Positions 29,753 through 36,448 of a DNA stretch of 37,511 bases are shown one piece after another. The translations under genes and the position numbers were made by a program. Location of the stretch: positions 1 through 37,511 of IMG/VR virus record IMGVR_UViG_3300037882_000370, one strand, 5' to 3'. This stretch comes from a virus. The notes below the pieces were generated by a model that searched no databases, was not told where the DNA came from, and saw nothing but the letters and a program-made list of their open reading frames with translations. Every line of letters starts with the position of its first letter. Position 1 is the stretch's first letter.

Positions 29753-32077
29753 CTAAGTCGCATACGGATCGGCAATCTTGCCCCTTGCTTTATCAGCCTC
29801 GTCACCAACGGAAGCCCTATATCTATCTTCGGGAGTAGAAATATACGGCCTGGACCTACATGCGTACGCCACTTGATCGTAGCAATTATGGACGATGGCC
29901 CCACCCCCCACAATGAAGCAATGGATGTCAGGGACGTGGATGTTGTAGACGTTTTCTTTTCTTGAGGTCCGTGTAATACCCCGGATTCCTACGGCGGAAA
30001 GCGCGCTGCTCACAAGTGCCGGAGCATCTTTTGACAACTCTCCGTCTGGCGAGAAAAGACTTGCCACATTCCTGACAAACACATTCAAAACGCGGCCCAA
30101 GAGCGGCAATCTTTCTGAATTGCTGCCGGTGCCACTCTCGTCCTTGCTCTGACCTGTGCCACTCAGAGGCTTTAGGCCGCATTCTTGTTTCCATATGCCA
30201 TTTGGCGTAAGCAATGCGGTCCGGTTCTCTAGTGTGATTCCTGAGATGAACGGAGGCTGGAAGAAGCTCCAGGTTTTCGATTGCGTTGTTAGACTTGTCG
30301 CCATCCTTGTGATGGCAATGGAAACCCTCAGGGATTGGCCCGTTGTGGTGTTCCCATACGACTCGGTGCAATCTAACGCCTTTTCGCTGGTAGTATTCTC
30401 CGCACTTCCAGTAGGTCTTGCCGAGGAAGACTTGCCCCATGACGCCTCCTTAGGGTTGGCGCATAGGATATAGTCGTTATAAGCCAACTCGTCAATCCTT
30501 CGATACCTTAGGTCGGCGCACAATACCGGATGGCCGCCAGTCCCCTCGATGACTTGACCGTCCTCCAATTCCAGCCTGTAAATCTCCGCATTCTCCTGAG
30601 TCATGCCTAGATTGATATACGGCATAAACCCATGATGTGTAAGGATTTTCCCAGTTTTAGGCAATTTTGCAAGCTCTGTCTGGCCCTCTGGGGTATAGAC
30701 CTTCGTGGAGCCAATCAGACAATGGTCTTCTTGCTTGGTATCCGGCCCTTTTTCGTGGTCCACCTCGTCCAACACGAGGGGGGGGACGGTACGCCAGAAA
30801 TGGGTACAGTTCTCCGTGACGAACAACATGGGGTCATCCATGACCTGCCCGTCATCCATCACCCGTGGATTCCCCGCCAATCTAGCAAGGACCTCCATGT
30901 AGTTCCTTTTCCGGTCCTTCTCCGATCTCCTGAAGATCAATCTAGCGTCTTCCTGAGCCATCCATTCTACCACGGAAGGCCCTGATTTCATTGCCCAACA
31001 TTCGGAGTCCGCGATCCTATAGTCAATCGCGTCGTTCCTCATTTGTTCTCTGTCAATGATGCCACGAGCTACTTGTTGCGGGGCGAGCCTAAGCCCCTGG
31101 TTAGCACGCCCGTTCCACCCATACCATTCGTCGTACATGATAAGGGCTCCAGGGGGAAGCCACCTCTCAGGCCACAACTCCCGTCCTGCAAGAATCGCAC
31201 CTTCACTGACCGTAAACCATCCAATGGAGAAGGGACTGGCAGTACCCCAGTCCATGACCATGAACCGGGTCCAGTGTTTTGGAGGATCAAATCTACGCAA
31301 CTGGTGTCGGTCCCGAGAGAGAGTATGCAAGGCTTGACCGACGACGGCATCCCAGTCCCCATCTCTTAGGGCCTTTGCTAATTCCGGGGTTAGAGCCCCA
31401 AAGGACCCCGCATATCCTGTATCGAGGTATCTATTATCCGCCATCTTCGCGGGGATGAAGATGGAGAGCCACCCCTGGTCGTTCTTGTCCGAGGGGCTTT
31501 TCATCGTATCGTCGTAGAACAGGGTTTCCGGGGGAACCTGATCCAGGAATATCTGCTTCAAATAGGTGTGTGCAGGCCCACCAGGGTTGGTGGCCATCAC
31601 GAACCTTGGAAGAAGCTCCTTATCCCTGTCAGGAACCCAGGAACCTAAACGGTTTCTGGTTTTGAGGTATGAAATCTGGTATTCGGTGAAGCGGGCTGCT
31701 TCATCGATACCCACCCAGTGCATCTCAGCACCCAGATACCTGTGTACGTCGTCGTCCCGATCGCAATAGCAGAAGACGAGGGCGGAGCCGTTACTGAAGT
31801 CGAAGGTCTTGCGGGAGTGGTTATACGACCCAATCGGCCCGTCTGGAACCTCCGCCCGCATCTTCTTGATGTGGTTGTCTTCCAACTCGGGAAGAGTCTT
31901 GCGGAACAGGTACGCCTGACAACCAGGATTCTGCAAACAGAACATGATGGCATCCCAACGGATGCTCTGGGACTTTCCCCCACCCGCCGCCCCTCCGTAG
32001 AGGATTTGGCGTGCCTTGGTCTTGTGGAGGAGCTTCTGTCTAGCCTGAGGCTTATACGGTATCTCGAAATCAGCCAA
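29753..32077 (-). CDS. terL: Terminase large subunit with intein
   Basis: 774-residue precursor. ATPase: Walker A GGAAGGGKS (28-36), Walker B WVGIDEAA (Asp125-Glu126), MATNPGG (161-167). Nuclease: MDWG (Asp276), ADSE (Asp357), then EDH (450-452) and CYDQVAYACRSRP after the intein, which splits the third acidic cluster. Residues 453-731 are an intein; the spliced enzyme has 495 residues. TTG start with AGG upstream. It packages DNA into heads through the portal; splicing is required to join the nuclease site. Confidence 0.92.
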   Translation of the reverse strand: MADFEIPYKPQARQKLLHKTKARQILYGGAAGGGKSQSIRWDAIMFCLQNPGCQAYLFRKTLPELEDNHIKKMRAEVPDGPIGSYNHSRKTFDFSNGSALVFCYCDRDDDVHRYLGAEMHWVGIDEAARFTEYQISYLKTRNRLGSWVPDRDKELLPRFVMATNPGGPAHTYLKQIFLDQVPPETLFYDDTMKSPSDKNDQGWLSIFIPAKMADNRYLDTGYAGSFGALTPELAKALRDGDWDAVVGQALHTLSRDRHQLRRFDPPKHWTRFMVMDWGTASPFSIGWFTVSEGAILAGRELWPERWLPPGALIMYDEWYGWNGRANQGLRLAPQQVARGIIDREQMRNDAIDYRIADSECWAMKSGPSVVEWMAQEDARLIFRRSEKDRKRNYMEVLARLAGNPRVMDDGQVMDDPMLFVTENCTHFWRTVPPLVLDEVDHEKGPDTKQEDHCLIGSTKVYTPEGQTELAKLPKTGKILTHHGFMPYINLGMTQENAEIYRLELEDGQVIEGTGGHPVLCADLRYRRIDELAYNDYILCANPKEASWGKSSSARPTGSAENTTSEKALDCTESYGNTTTGQSLRVSIAITRMATSLTTQSKTWSFFQPPFISGITLENRTALLTPNGIWKQECGLKPLSGTGQSKDESGTGSNSERLPLLGRVLNVFVRNVASLFSPDGELSKDAPALVSSALSAVGIRGITRTSRKENVYNIHVPDIHCFIVGGGAIVHNCYDQVAYACRSRPYISTPEDRYRASVGDEADKARGKIADPYAT
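29928..30440 (-). CDS. HNH endonuclease nested in the terminase intein, different frame
   Basis: 170 residues. VRLHRVVWEHHNGPIPEGFH then HHKDGDKSNNAIENLELLP form an HNH core (His43/His44, Asn56), and CVCQECGKSF with C139/C143 form a zinc ribbon. ATG 30440 is preceded by AAGGAGG at four bases, a near-perfect ribosome binding site inside the intein. The reading frame is shifted by one base from terminase. It ends inside the C-terminal splicing block. Likely a separately made homing enzyme for the intein. Confidence 0.87.
   Translation of the reverse strand: MGQVFLGKTYWKCGEYYQRKGVRLHRVVWEHHNGPIPEGFHCHHKDGDKSNNAIENLELLPASVHLRNHTREPDRIAYAKWHMETRMRPKASEWHRSEQGREWHRQQFRKIAALGPRFECVCQECGKSFLARRRVVKRCSGTCEQRAFRRRNPGYYTDLKKRKRLQHPRP
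30445..30451 (-). promoter_or_regulatory. Internal ribosome binding site for the nested HNH gene
   Basis: AAGGAGG on the minus strand, four bases before ATG 30440, lying within intein codons for NPKEAS of the terminase frame. It decides that the nested frame is translated independently. Confidence 0.75.
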
Positions 32078-32246
32078 GATCGAAGCCTAGCTTTGCCTTT
32101 TGCCGGATCAGAGGATTCCCTTGAGCGTCTAGAAGCCCGGTCTTTTCAGGCTCAATAGCCTCATAGACCGTCACCTTGTTGAACTCCAACTCACGATCCC
32201 ACGACTCGTCCGTATTGGTCGTCGAGACGTACAATATCTTCCTCAT
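32070..32246 (-). CDS. Hypothetical protein upstream of terminase
   Basis: 58 residues from ATG 32246, preceded by GGAG at six bases; the in-frame ATG at 32258 lies in that site and is rejected. MRKILYVSTTNTDESWDREL then a beta/helical end. No family. Overlaps the cupin gene by 56 bases and the terminase TTG by eight. Not obviously a small terminase, which is otherwise unassigned here. Confidence 0.55.
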   Translation of the reverse strand: MRKILYVSTTNTDESWDRELEFNKVTVYEAIEPEKTGLLDAQGNPLIRQKAKLGFDLG

Positions 32247-32568
32247 CACACTCTCCAATGGCCACCTCGATCACCTCAAGGACCTCATCCCCAAGGTTGA
32301 TCAGGCGGTGGTCCGTGTTCTTGGGGATGTAGATGGAATCCCCTACATCCAGGACACGGTTCTTATTGTCGAGGGAGACAAAGGCGGTACCCTTAACCAC
32401 CACCCACTGTTCGGTCCTCCCCCTGTGCCTCTGCAAGCTAAGGGCTTGTTTTGGCTCTACAACAAGGGTCTTCACCCAGTAACTAGGTGCTACCCTCATT
32501 AACTGAAAGCTCCCCCACGGTCTCGTCTGCCACGAACTCACGAGGTTTTCCAACGATTGTTCCATCAT
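32191..32568 (-). CDS. Mannose-6-phosphate isomerase-type cupin
   Basis: 125 residues. RPWGSFQLMRV, LSLQRHRGRTEQWVVVKGTA, LDVGDSIYIPKNTDHRLIN match the C-terminal type II phosphomannose isomerase cupin of ManC/AlgA, with the metal His pair (QRHRGRTEQW). The enzyme interconverts fructose-6-P and mannose-6-P. Only the cupin is present, without the GDP-mannose pyrophosphorylase half. It could feed the sugar cassette 2.5 kb downstream. Start uncertain (ATG 32568 versus internal codons). Confidence 0.8.
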   Translation of the reverse strand: MMEQSLENLVSSWQTRPWGSFQLMRVAPSYWVKTLVVEPKQALSLQRHRGRTEQWVVVKGTAFVSLDNKNRVLDVGDSIYIPKNTDHRLINLGDEVLEVIEVAIGECDEEDIVRLDDQYGRVVGS

Positions 32569-32764
32569 CCAATTTCACCATGCATCCAAGGAAGTCAACG
32601 GTGTCCACGAACAACTGTACGTTGTCCACAAGGTCCTTCCGGGTCTTTTGGTCGAACTTGAAGTTGCCGCCACGAATCCTGTGCCGTACATCATCAAGCT
32701 CATTCACCACTTGCTCGGGGGTCATCGCCGTCGTGTAGACGACCTCCACGATGATGCTTGGCAT
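32483..32764 (-). CDS. Hypothetical protein
   Basis: 93 residues: IIVEVVYTTAMTPEQVVNEL at the start, helical middle (RKDLVDNVQLFVDTVDF), beta end (CMVKLDDGTIVGKPREFV). No known family. Overlaps both neighbours (65 bases with the DnaA-like gene, 86 with the cupin), as in much of this early region. Could be the small terminase by position, but shows no HTH. Confidence 0.55.
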   Translation of the reverse strand: MPSIIVEVVYTTAMTPEQVVNELDDVRHRIRGGNFKFDQKTRKDLVDNVQLFVDTVDFLGCMVKLDDGTIVGKPREFVADETVGELSVNEGST

Positions 32765-33041
32765 CTAACCGTCTCCTCAGTTCTTGAATCGCCGCGTATG
32801 TCCTCGGCTCGCTCTGCCGCCTCCTGTCAACCTGCCTTACCCCGTATAGAACCGTGGTATGATCCCGGCAAAATATCCGGCCTAACGCCGGATAGCTCAG
32901 TTTCGTATACTCCCTGGCCAGCCAGTAGGCTATTTGCCTCGCCTCGCGAAGAGCCCCGGCCCGCCGCTCGGTATAAAAGTCAACCTCGTCCACTCCATAG
33001 AACTCAACAACAGCCGCCCTGATGTCGTTTACACTAACCAT
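32700..33041 (-). CDS. DnaA domain IV-like DNA-binding protein
   Basis: 113 residues from ATG 33041 (the longer frame start at 33143 is rejected). VVEFYGVDEVDFYTERR, AREARQ-type REARQIAYWLAREYT, PALGRIFCRDHTTVLYG (DHTTVLYG at 60-67) match DnaA domain IV including the DnaA signature. The ATPase domain is missing. It could bind DnaA boxes, recruit or block host DnaA, or regulate early genes; lying upstream of terminase, a role in packaging-site recognition is another possibility. Confidence 0.82.
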   Translation of the reverse strand: MVSVNDIRAAVVEFYGVDEVDFYTERRAGALREARQIAYWLAREYTKLSYPALGRIFCRDHTTVLYGVRQVDRRRQSEPRTYAAIQELRRRLDAKHHRGGRLHDGDDPRASGE

Positions 33042-33154
33042 ACAACCCCCAGGATTAGCCCAAGACCCAGAAGGATGGATAATACCATAAACGCCGCGCG
33101 GGGCAACCTCTTGCCCCTCGCTAGATGCTCCAGATAGTCCCAATCAGGAAGCAT
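33029..33154 (-). CDS. 41-residue single-span membrane protein
   Basis: MLPDWDYLEHLARGKRLPRA then a transmembrane helix of about 20 residues (MVLSILLGLGLILGVVW). Basic residues before the helix predict an inside N-terminus. Overlaps the DnaA-like ATG by 13 bases. No strong ribosome binding site upstream, hence moderate confidence. Function unknown. Confidence 0.45.
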   Translation of the reverse strand: MLPDWDYLEHLARGKRLPRAAFMVLSILLGLGLILGVVWLV

Positions 33155-33166
33155 TATAAGCGTTTT

Positions 33167-33400
33167 TCACAACCCGTAAGCCTTTTTCACGATTTCCGTG
33201 GCCGGGTCGTGGTCATACAGCTTCCTCAAAGCCCGCTGCATCGCCATGAACCCCTCATGGGTCCTGTTCGCAAGGGCCAGAAACTCCTCTGACGTCACGA
33301 TCTTCCTCGAATGGGGCCAGTCCATCTCGTCAATGGACCGCTTAAGCTCATAAGACCCATTCGTATCAACGACATAGGCTTCAATTTCCTTCGACATCAT
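33167..33400 (-). CDS. Hypothetical early protein
   Basis: 77 residues: short beta start (EIEAYVVDTNGSYELKR), then helical (TSEEFLALANRTHEGFM, ALRKLYDHDPATEIVKKAY). No family recognised. ATG 33400 or 33397 are equivalent. Member of the leftward early block. Confidence 0.6.
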   Translation of the reverse strand: MMSKEIEAYVVDTNGSYELKRSIDEMDWPHSRKIVTSEEFLALANRTHEGFMAMQRALRKLYDHDPATEIVKKAYGL

Positions 33401-33435
33401 GCCCCGCTACAACCGTGTTTGTCCTCAAACCGGAG

Positions 33436-33648
33436 TCAGTGGCCGCCACTGACCTCCACCCTGATCTTATGCCCATCCAGATAGGCATACAAGTGGTCCT
33501 GAGCGTCCTTGATCGCCTGATCCGCCCTAACCCACTCGTCCACAAGCTCCTGCGGTATCTCAACCGCGTTCGCTCTCTCAAACTTGTCAGCCGGTATCCT
33601 CAACTTCAGATACCGGCTAAGCTCGCTGATCTTAACATATAGTTTCAT
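33436..33648 (-). CDS. Hypothetical early protein
   Basis: 70 residues. KISELSRYLKLRIPADKFER then an amphipathic helix (VDEWVRADQAIKDAQDHLYA) and a short beta end. No motif. The ATG overlaps the winged-helix gene stop as ATGA. Confidence 0.6.
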   Translation of the reverse strand: MKLYVKISELSRYLKLRIPADKFERANAVEIPQELVDEWVRADQAIKDAQDHLYAYLDGHKIRVEVSGGH

Positions 33649-33911
33649 GGCGCTTCGCGCTCCGGTATCTTCCTAGGTACCGGCACTCCATCCCTATCCG
33701 GGGAATACTGCCTCCTGAGTCGCCATTCCCCCGGCGCCCCAGGCTTCCCCTCATTCACCAACTCGCCACTCTTCTTCATCCTCGAACAAATCACCCTCAA
33801 ACTACCCTCCGTGACCCCTATACTACCCTTCCGGGCCAAGTACCACAAGTCCTCGAACCGGAGCTTCCTGTGCTCCCTCAAGGTCTCCCGAACGAAGTCC
33901 CTTACGCCCAC
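33645..33911 (-). CDS. Winged-helix-like DNA-binding protein
   Basis: 88 residues from GTG 33911 (the longer frame from 33953 overlaps the previous gene). VRDFVRETLREHRKLRFEDLW, GSIGVTEGSLRVICSRMKKSG and GEWRLRRQYS give the helix-turn-helix plus wing pattern; second helix pair ...TEGSLRVICSRM is the likely recognition helix. Probably an early regulator. Pro/basic C-terminal tail. Confidence 0.6.
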   Translation of the reverse strand: MGVRDFVRETLREHRKLRFEDLWYLARKGSIGVTEGSLRVICSRMKKSGELVNEGKPGAPGEWRLRRQYSPDRDGVPVPRKIPEREAP

Positions 33912-34072
33912 ACCAGCCCCGTTACGTTCTTCGTCGCAACCAGCCTCGACCATTCCCCTAGGTCAAACTCATAAGTCCGCGTCGGCCACCCGTCATTCTC
34001 ATAGACGTGCATGACCACCGTGCCCCGGTCGTCATCCTTCCGTACAACCGCCTGAATACGCCTCGATTCCAT
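33902..34072 (-). CDS. Hypothetical early protein
   Basis: 56 residues from ATG 34072, chosen because GGGGGTTGT precedes it, as it does the DnaA-like gene; a start at 34093 adds seven residues. Beta-rich, IQAVVRKDDDRGTVVMHV, GWPTRTYEFDLGEWSRL. No family. Overlaps the winged-helix GTG start by 10 bases. Confidence 0.55.
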   Translation of the reverse strand: MESRRIQAVVRKDDDRGTVVMHVYENDGWPTRTYEFDLGEWSRLVATKNVTGLVWA

Positions 34073-34168
34073 ACAACCCCCAAGATGATGCATCAGGATT
34101 TTAGGGTTTTTCTATTCTAGGTTGCTGTTTCCCCGGTGTTTTCGTCATGCAGCCACCAGAAATGCAAC

Positions 34169-34387
34169 CTATAGGTTGTGCTTGGCGTCCGTGTATATCT
34201 GCACAATGTCCCCAATCGTGTGCGCGTCAAGCCCTTCAGACATAAGCAGGTCTATCAACGATCCTAGCTTGAAACTATCCGTGTACCTTACTATCCCTAC
34301 TTCTCTTTCCACCCCCATCTCGGCAAGCACCTTCTTGAGGGATGGTGCCTTTGATTCCAACGACTTAGCATTCTTCTTAACTGCCAT
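34169..34387 (-). CDS. Hypothetical first gene of the leftward unit
   Basis: 72 residues, basic then acidic helical (LESKAPSLKKVLAEMGVERE, GSLIDLLMSEGLDAHTIGDI). AAAGGGGGTAGTT precedes the ATG. It lies just downstream of a good promoter (34432-34460), so it is likely among the first genes made. No homologue recognised. Confidence 0.65.
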   Translation of the reverse strand: MAVKKNAKSLESKAPSLKKVLAEMGVEREVGIVRYTDSFKLGSLIDLLMSEGLDAHTIGDIVQIYTDAKHNL

Positions 34388-34431
34388 AACTACCCCCTTT
34401 CAATGGGTTGGTGCGCCGAGTTCCATAGGGT

Positions 34432-34460
34432 TTTTTAATACAGCAGGTGCAGCTTGTCAA
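34432..34460 (-). promoter_or_regulatory. Sigma-70-type promoter, leftward
   Basis: TTGACA at 34460-34455 (minus strand) and TAAAAA at 34437-34432, 17 bases apart, 45 bases before the first leftward gene. The -35 is perfect; the -10 has four of six consensus bases. Directs the main leftward unit by position. Confidence 0.55.
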
Positions 34461-34604
34461 GCGCGGGCCTGATTATATGGCCATGGCCGCGCCCTAGACC
34501 CCCCCGCCTTCACCAAAGGCCGGCCCTGATGTTCGTGCTTTGTTCTCATTATGTGCGGTGTCTGTGTACCGTGGGCAGAGTCGCATAATGTCCAATATGG
34601 TAAA

Positions 34605-34621
34605 TGGGCGGTATCCGCCCA
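34605..34621. repeat. Inverted repeat TGGGCGG-TAT-CCGCCCA
   Basis: Perfect 7-base arms with a 3-base loop. No T-run on either side, so an operator or origin hairpin is as likely as a terminator. Confidence 0.5.
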
Positions 34622-34786
34622 CAATAGGGGCTAGGTACAGCCGTTTTCGCACTGCAGGACCAGGTGCGCCGGGGGGGGTGGGGAGAGAGATGCCGGCGCT
34701 GCTACCGTAGGGTAGTCTCAGCCCCGCACACCCTCAGCACACTCTACCCTGCACACTAGTGCAGTGCATAATAGATTGTCACCTAT

Positions 34787-34810
34787 CGACGACATCCTGC
34801 AATGTCATCG
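34787..34810. repeat. Imperfect inverted repeat CGACGACAT / ATGTCATCG
   Basis: Nine-base arms with one mismatch and a 6-base spacer, next to another hairpin at 34826. Possible protein-binding site. Confidence 0.4.
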
Positions 34811-34825
34811 GCAGACGACAGTCTA

Positions 34826-34846
34826 AACACATCTCAATGATGTGTT
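34826..34846 (-). terminator. Hairpin after the short leftward operon
   Basis: AACACATC/GATGTGTT, perfect 8-base arms, 5-base loop, overlapping the TAA of the 33-residue gene. AT-rich stem with only a short T-run (minus strand TTTAGA) afterwards, so termination strength is uncertain. Confidence 0.4.
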
Positions 34847-34946
34847 AATCCCTGTAGCGTCGGCTCACCTTGGTATAGAGCCATATGGCAGTCCACCAGA
34901 ATGCTGTGCCTAGCAGCCATGCGTGTAGGATCGATTCCCAGTCCAT
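34845..34946 (-). CDS. 33-residue membrane protein
   Basis: MDWESILHAWLLGTAFWWTA then IWLYTKVSRRYRD: one hydrophobic helix with a basic tail, predicting an inside C-terminus. GGAGGGTGAGG lies just upstream of ATG. Thirty-six bases after the 158-residue gene and followed by a hairpin. Function unknown. Confidence 0.5.
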   Translation of the reverse strand: MDWESILHAWLLGTAFWWTAIWLYTKVSRRYRD

Positions 34947-34982
34947 TGCCTCACCCTCCATTATCCGAATTCAATGCGGAGT

Positions 34983-35459
34983 CTACACAACGGACCAATA
35001 GGTCTCGACGATCTCGCCGTCCTTAGCCTCGGCACAAGTGATGTTCCCATGATCGGTGACAAGCATGACCGTCCCGGTATAGTCTGGAGGGATTTCCGAG
35101 GAGTCGTTGACCTTGACCAGCCCATCCTCAAAGAGCGCATCCTCTTCCATCTGGTTGATGGACGGCCACACTCCAAAGCACGCGCCGTCGCCGTCGAGCG
35201 TGCCGAAATAGGTGTAGGGTGGACAATAGGACCCTAGCGCCTCGGATAGCTCATCAACCAAGTCGGAGAGAATACCTAGGTCATCTTCATCTGACGGATC
35301 ATCGTCGCCCCATTGGCCGCAATCCGCGACCAGCTTTGCGTGGGCCGGGTCTAGGTCGATTACCGAGTGGAGCGCATCGGAAAACGCCGCGATCAAGTCT
35401 TGGGGGCGCAGCGTGCCCTCACTGATTGTGCCGATCTCAAGAAACCTACGTTTTGCCAT
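34983..35459 (-). CDS. Hypothetical acidic protein
   Basis: 158 residues from ATG 35459, preceded by ACCAATGGAGGCGGAT, a variant of the leader found in the rightward operon; the longer frame from 35594 is rejected. Strongly acidic (DDDPSDEDDLGILSDLVDEL) with a C-terminal beta region (GTVMLVTDHGNITCAE). No homologue recognised. Divergent to the rightward operon and first gene of a short leftward operon. Confidence 0.7.
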   Translation of the reverse strand: MAKRRFLEIGTISEGTLRPQDLIAAFSDALHSVIDLDPAHAKLVADCGQWGDDDPSDEDDLGILSDLVDELSEALGSYCPPYTYFGTLDGDGACFGVWPSINQMEEDALFEDGLVKVNDSSEIPPDYTGTVMLVTDHGNITCAEAKDGEIVETYWSVV

Positions 35460-35611
35460 ATCCGCCTCCATTGGTTGAGGCTTGCATCCTACCATACCCC
35501 GTTGCCCCTTGCTACGCTCATTGTGCATAGCTGGTATTCCTACATTGCGTGACACATGAGCTCGGGATGTGATAGGGTAATAGGCGTCAATCAATCAAGG
35601 AGTGCAGGACC
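35460..35611. promoter_or_regulatory. Divergent promoter region
   Basis: 152 bases between the divergent genes. A GTGACA at 35550-35555 with a poor -10 is the best rightward candidate; CACAT/ATGTG (35553-35571) could be an operator. No clear leftward promoter. The layout, not the motifs, argues for promoters here. Confidence 0.35.
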
Positions 35612-35716
35612 ATGACCAATGCCCTGATCTTGGCCGCCGAGGCCGTCGCGTTCTTAACCGGCATCGCAACAATCGTCGCGGGGTTCTGGTTCCTCGCCGC
35701 GATCTATGGAGGGTAA
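35612..35716 (+). CDS. 34-residue membrane protein
   Basis: MTNALILAAEAVAFLTGIAT then a single long hydrophobic helix to AAIYGG. AAGGAGTGCAGGACC precedes the ATG. One base before the next gene's start. First gene of the rightward operon. Function unknown. Confidence 0.55.
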   Translation: MTNALILAAEAVAFLTGIATIVAGFWFLAAIYGG

Positions 35717-35717
35717 C

Positions 35718-36266
35718 ATGGAAAAGCAGGAAATCGCCAATCTCATGACCGAGATGGGCCTGACCGTCGAATCCGTCTTTGTGCCGTTCTCCAAGTCGCG
35801 CCACGCCAACCCCGAGAAGGGCCAAAAGCCGTGGCGTTCCCTCAACTGGAAGGTGACCCTCAAGAACGGCCGTGACATCCTCACAACCAACTATAGCGCG
35901 GGCGAGGCCCATTGCCCGAGCTACAAACACAACGCGCGCCGGACCGCTGACTATGAGGCCGCGATCAATTTCGAGGTTGAGAACGGGAAACGCGCTACCC
36001 CTCTCTGGTTTGGTTCCAGCAAATTCAAACCAAGTGGAGAGACCATCAAGCCCGACCCCGTTGACGTGCTCTACTCCCTTGTCAGCGACTCAAGCGTGCT
36101 CGACTATTCAACCTATGAGGATTGGGCCGGCGATCTGGGTTATGATCCTGACAGCCGCAAGGGTGAAGCGGTTTATCGGGAGTGCCTTGAGATTGCCTTG
36201 AAGCTCCGCAATGGCTTGAGTGAAACCAACCTCGCCAAGCTCCGCGACGCCTTCCAGGATTATTGA
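35718..36266 (+). CDS. Conserved phage protein of unknown function
   Basis: 182 residues from ATG 35718 with GGAGGG four bases upstream (an in-frame ATG at 35706 overlaps that site). NWKVTLKNGRDILTTNYSAG, AHCPSYKH, PVDVLYSLVSDSSVLDY, YEDWAGDLGYDPDSRK and YRECLEIALKLRNGL form a pattern I recognise from many phage and mobile-element proteins without an assigned role. Confidence 0.7.
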   Translation: MEKQEIANLMTEMGLTVESVFVPFSKSRHANPEKGQKPWRSLNWKVTLKNGRDILTTNYSAGEAHCPSYKHNARRTADYEAAINFEVENGKRATPLWFGSSKFKPSGETIKPDPVDVLYSLVSDSSVLDYSTYEDWAGDLGYDPDSRKGEAVYRECLEIALKLRNGLSETNLAKLRDAFQDY

Positions 36267-36448
36267 CCGTGACAATCCATTTTGTCCCCCACCATAGCCT
36301 AATCCTTGTCTCGGTAAGTGATGGGGAGTCGTGGGAGCTCCTCCGCACCCTCCTTGATGAACCCGGAGGCGGGACCCTGCCATGGTTACTGACCGTAGAC
36401 CAAGCCAAGAAACTGGCTAACCAATTGGAGGAACATCATGGGGCTTAA
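36263..36448 (+). CDS. Hypothetical protein
   Basis: 61 residues from TTG 36263, which overlaps the upstream stop (TTGA); GTG 36269 is the alternative. TIHFVPHHSLILVSVSDGES then LLTVDQAKKLANQLEEHHGA, a short beta-helix protein. No family. Its 3' end contains the repeated leader of the next gene. Confidence 0.5.
   Translation: MTVTIHFVPHHSLILVSVSDGESWELLRTLLDEPGGGTLPWLLTVDQAKKLANQLEEHHGA
36420..36431 (+). promoter_or_regulatory. Repeated leader ACCAATTGGAGG, copy 1
   Basis: The palindrome CCAATTGG fused to the ribosome binding site (GGAGG), six bases before ATG 36438. Confidence 0.6.

Larger units (their letters stand above)
29885..30721 (-). mobile_element. Terminase intein with out-of-frame nested HNH gene
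   Basis: 279 residues, Cys453 to Asn731. N-terminal block CLIGSTKVYTPEG, block B EGTGGHPVL (Thr513, His516), C-terminal blocks VYNIHVPDIHCFIV and GGGAIVHN, +1 Cys732. Between about residues 548 and 718 the in-frame sequence has no recognisable endonuclease domain and looks like Ser/Thr-rich filler; the same DNA encodes a complete HNH protein in another frame (29928-30440). Confidence 0.9.
34388..34844. other. Regulatory gap with several hairpins
   Basis: No gene of convincing quality lies here. It contains the leftward promoter, palindromes GGCCATGGCC (34479-34488) and GGCCGGCC (34518-34525), three inverted repeats listed separately or nearby (CTACC/GGTAG around 34702), a direct repeat GACGACA (34788 and 34814) and an eight-G run near 34671-34678. 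It may hold an origin or operator cluster; nothing proves it. Confidence 0.5.

Noticed and set aside
29928-30440. Idea that the nested HNH frame is just a sequencing frameshift in the intein
   Set aside because: Two compensating shifts would be needed, the terminase frame stays open through about 170 codons, and the HNH frame has its own strong ribosome binding site and start. Still worth checking in reads.
33381-33581. Arg-rich 66-residue frame
   Set aside because: Shadow of the 70-residue gene at 33436-33648, which has translation coupling and a normal composition.
34551-34634. 27-residue plus-strand frame starting ATG-TGC in the regulatory gap
   Set aside because: No ribosome binding site, no neighbour coupling and it crosses a perfect inverted repeat.
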